DNA of 7,174 bases from Spirochaetaceae bacterium (GTDB lineage Bacteria > Spirochaetota > Spirochaetia > Treponematales > Treponemataceae): contig JAISTZ010000180.1 in assembly GCA_031272345.1 (NCBI GenBank), positions 1 to 7,174 on the forward strand. The letters are read 5' to 3'. Below, piece by piece: positions 6,154 through 7,174 of the stretch (within the stretch, counting starts at the first letter, position 1; the number at the start of each line of letters is the position of its first letter). Below the pieces are notes generated by a model. The model had not been told where the DNA came from. It ran no database searches and was given only the letters and a program-made list of their open reading frames with translations. The translations under genes were made by a program, and so were the position numbers.

Positions 6154-6978
6154 TTAGGGCGTTAAAAAGTGCTTAAACATCTTCTGAATCGCCGTGTCCC
6201 AGAATCCCCACTCGTGGATGCCCGGCCATTCCTCGTAGGCCACCTTGAAGCCCGCGGCTTTGAGGGCGTCCCGCATGGCCGTGTTCGCCGGATAGAGAAC
6301 GTCCTCGGTGCCGCAGGCCAGGTAAAAGTCCGGCCTGTGCGGGCTTTTTGCGGCCCTGGGGAGCAGGGTGAAGACGTCGGCGGAATCCGGCACCTTGTAG
6401 TCCTCGCCAAAGACGGCGCGCATGTCCTTGTCCATACCCGCGACAATCAGGGCAAGAACCGGGTCGGGCACGGGAACCTGGCTCATCGCCACAAGGCCCT
6501 TGATGTCGTAGGCCCCGGAGAAGCACCCGGCCCCGGCGTATTTCTCCGGATGGGTGAGGGCCGCCAGCATGGCCCCGTAGCCGCCCATGGAGAGCCCCCC
6601 GATGTAGAGGTCCTGCGGAGTCACGGAGATGTTGAACAGTTCCGACGCGAGCTTGGGCAGTTCCTCGGCGATGTAGGTGAAGTAGGCGGGGCCGTTCTTC
6701 ATGTCCAGGTAGAAGCTCCGCTGCACCTCCGGCAGGAGTATGGCCGCGTCGTAGAATTCCGCGTACCGCAGGAGGGACGTGCGGTGTTCCCAGACCGAAT
6801 AGTTATCCGAAAGCCCGTGGAGCAGGATGAAGGTCTTGGGTTTTGCCCTGGGTTTGACTCCCGGAGCGATGCCCAGATCCGGATACCGGTGAAACCGCGA
6901 GTCCTGGGGAAGAATCACTCCCAGGTTGGTGTCCATGTGGAGCGTGTCCGAATACAAGGTTCCAGTAAAAAATGACAT
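6154..6978 (-). CDS. Alpha/beta-hydrolase esterase, tributyrin/acetyl esterase type
   Basis: 274 residues of the PF00756 (putative esterase, esterase D-like) fold, full length. The oxyanion region is HGLSDN at 54-59. The nucleophile Ser130 lies in GLSMGG, the acid is probably Asp226 in CGTEDVLY, and the base is His255 in GIHEWGFW. The N-terminus (SFFTGTLYSDTL) looks like the short strand start of cytosolic EstA-type enzymes, with no signal peptide, so the substrate is probably handled inside the cell. Family members cut short-chain acyl esters, including acetyl groups on sugars or xylo-oligosaccharides. Its place between a sugar permease and a polyol dehydrogenase suggests deacetylation of an imported carbohydrate, which is inference. 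A strong AAGGAGG stands 5 bases before the ATG. S-formylglutathione hydrolase is a less likely alternative because no formaldehyde genes are near. Confidence 0.88.
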   Translation of the reverse strand: MSFFTGTLYSDTLHMDTNLGVILPQDSRFHRYPDLGIAPGVKPRAKPKTFILLHGLSDNYSVWEHRTSLLRYAEFYDAAILLPEVQRSFYLDMKNGPAYFTYIAEELPKLASELFNISVTPQDLYIGGLSMGGYGAMLAALTHPEKYAGAGCFSGAYDIKGLVAMSQVPVPDPVLALIVAGMDKDMRAVFGEDYKVPDSADVFTLLPRAAKSPHRPDFYLACGTEDVLYPANTAMRDALKAAGFKVAYEEWPGIHEWGFWDTAIQKMFKHFLTP

Positions 6979-6982
6979 AATG

Positions 6983-6990
6983 TCCTCCTT
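6983..6990 (-). promoter_or_regulatory. Strong Shine-Dalgarno of the esterase gene
   Basis: AAGGAGGA on the minus strand, with 5 bases between AAGGAGG and the ATG at 6978, is close to the ideal anti-16S match. It lies at the edge of an AT-rich stretch (6991-7021) that should be unstructured and accessible, so this gene is probably well translated compared with mutS2 and guaA downstream. Confidence 0.7.
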
Positions 6991-6999
6991 ATAAAATAT

Positions 7000-7019
7000 A
7001 AAATTAGTTGCCTAATTTT
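7000..7019 (-). repeat. 8-bp inverted repeat at the permease stop codon
   Basis: On the plus strand AAAATTAG (7000-7007), TTGC, CTAATTTT (7012-7019) form a perfect inverted repeat. In the minus-strand transcript the loop is GCAA, a GNRA tetraloop, and the permease stop codon UAG lies in the 5' arm. Seven of eight pairs are A-U and no U-run follows, so it is a poor terminator. It could be a small operator or a processing site between the permease and esterase genes, or chance in AT-rich DNA. Confidence 0.35.
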
Positions 7020-7174
7020 TACGCAATCTGGAGATGCTGTCCACCGCCACGACGGCGATGAGCACCCCGCCCTTAACCACCTGCTGGAAGTAGTCGCTCG
7101 TGCCCGCCACCGACAGGGCGTTGGCGAGCACACCCATCACGAGCATACCGCCGATCATGCCCGTGGCCTTGCCC
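7012..7174 (-). CDS. ABC sugar transporter permease, RbsC/XylH type (C-terminal fragment)
   Basis: The last 53 residues of a permease that continues beyond the right edge, read from codon 7173-7171 to TAG at 7014-7012. The pattern is the C-terminus of the BPD_transp_2 family used for ribose, xylose, galactose and similar sugars. It has a GKATGMIGGMLVMGVLANAL membrane helix, the near-signature DYFQQVVKGGVLIAVVAVD, then a short basic tail (SRLRKN). Such permeases form the membrane channel with an ATPase and a periplasmic or lipid-anchored binding protein, whose genes would be expected further right. The spacing of 33 bases to the esterase ATG and the shared strand suggest one operon. The sugar cannot be told from this fragment. 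Confidence 0.87.
   Translation of the reverse strand, partial: GKATGMIGGMLVMGVLANALSVAGTSDYFQQVVKGGVLIAVVAVDSISRLRKN

Noticed and set aside
4048..6165. Very long plus-strand open frame (about 700 codons) opposite mutS2 and the dehydrogenase
   Set aside because: It is rich in Arg, Ser, Pro, Gly and His with no recognisable domain, as expected of an antisense frame in GC-rich coding DNA; both minus-strand genes have clear family motifs.
6979..7027. Promoter for the esterase in the AT-rich spacer
   Set aside because: TTGCGT and TATA-like strings exist, but the spacing of -10 candidates is poor and the start would fall at or inside the Shine-Dalgarno sequence; cotranscription with the permease is simpler.

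Overview
The window is a stretch of a GC-rich bacterial chromosome, roughly 60% GC or more by eye, with five genes packed on the minus strand and one partial gene on the plus strand. The protein set is ordinary for a free-living or gut-associated bacterium: YitT-type membrane protein, GMP synthase, MutS2, polyol dehydrogenase, esterase and sugar ABC permease. Several protein details (MutS2 signature wording, a long animal-like GMP synthase, RbsC-type transport) fit a spirochaete of the Treponema/Spirochaetaceae kind. That taxonomic guess is inference, not proof.

Layout from left to right. Positions 1-572 (+) hold the C-terminal two thirds of a YitT/DUF2179 membrane protein that starts outside the window. 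Positions 571-655 are a compact nest of inverted and direct repeats that fills the gap between two convergent stop codons exactly and probably ends transcription from both sides. Positions 655-2553 (-) encode GMP synthase (guaA) in the long form with an extra C-terminal subdomain. A strong extended -10 promoter sits almost on its start codon. Positions 2622-5111 (-) encode MutS2, which has an intact ATPase and HGKG motif but a degenerate LDLR motif in the Smr domain. Positions 5101-6135 (-) encode a zinc-dependent xylitol/sorbitol-type dehydrogenase, 6154-6978 (-) a serine esterase of the tributyrin/acetyl esterase type, and 7012-7174 (-) the last 53 residues of an RbsC/XylH-type ABC permease.

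In the direction of transcription the order is sugar permease, esterase, polyol dehydrogenase, mutS2, guaA. The first three look like a carbohydrate uptake and catabolism operon: import, possible removal of acetyl groups, and oxidation of a polyol to a ketose. mutS2 overlaps the end of the dehydrogenase gene by 11 bases and is probably cotranscribed with it. guaA has its own promoter in the short gap after mutS2. No mobile element, CRISPR array, tRNA or rRNA is visible. I found no convincing new multi-gene system. The best leads are the repeat nest, the near-leaderless guaA start, the long GuaA, and the altered Smr motif of MutS2.
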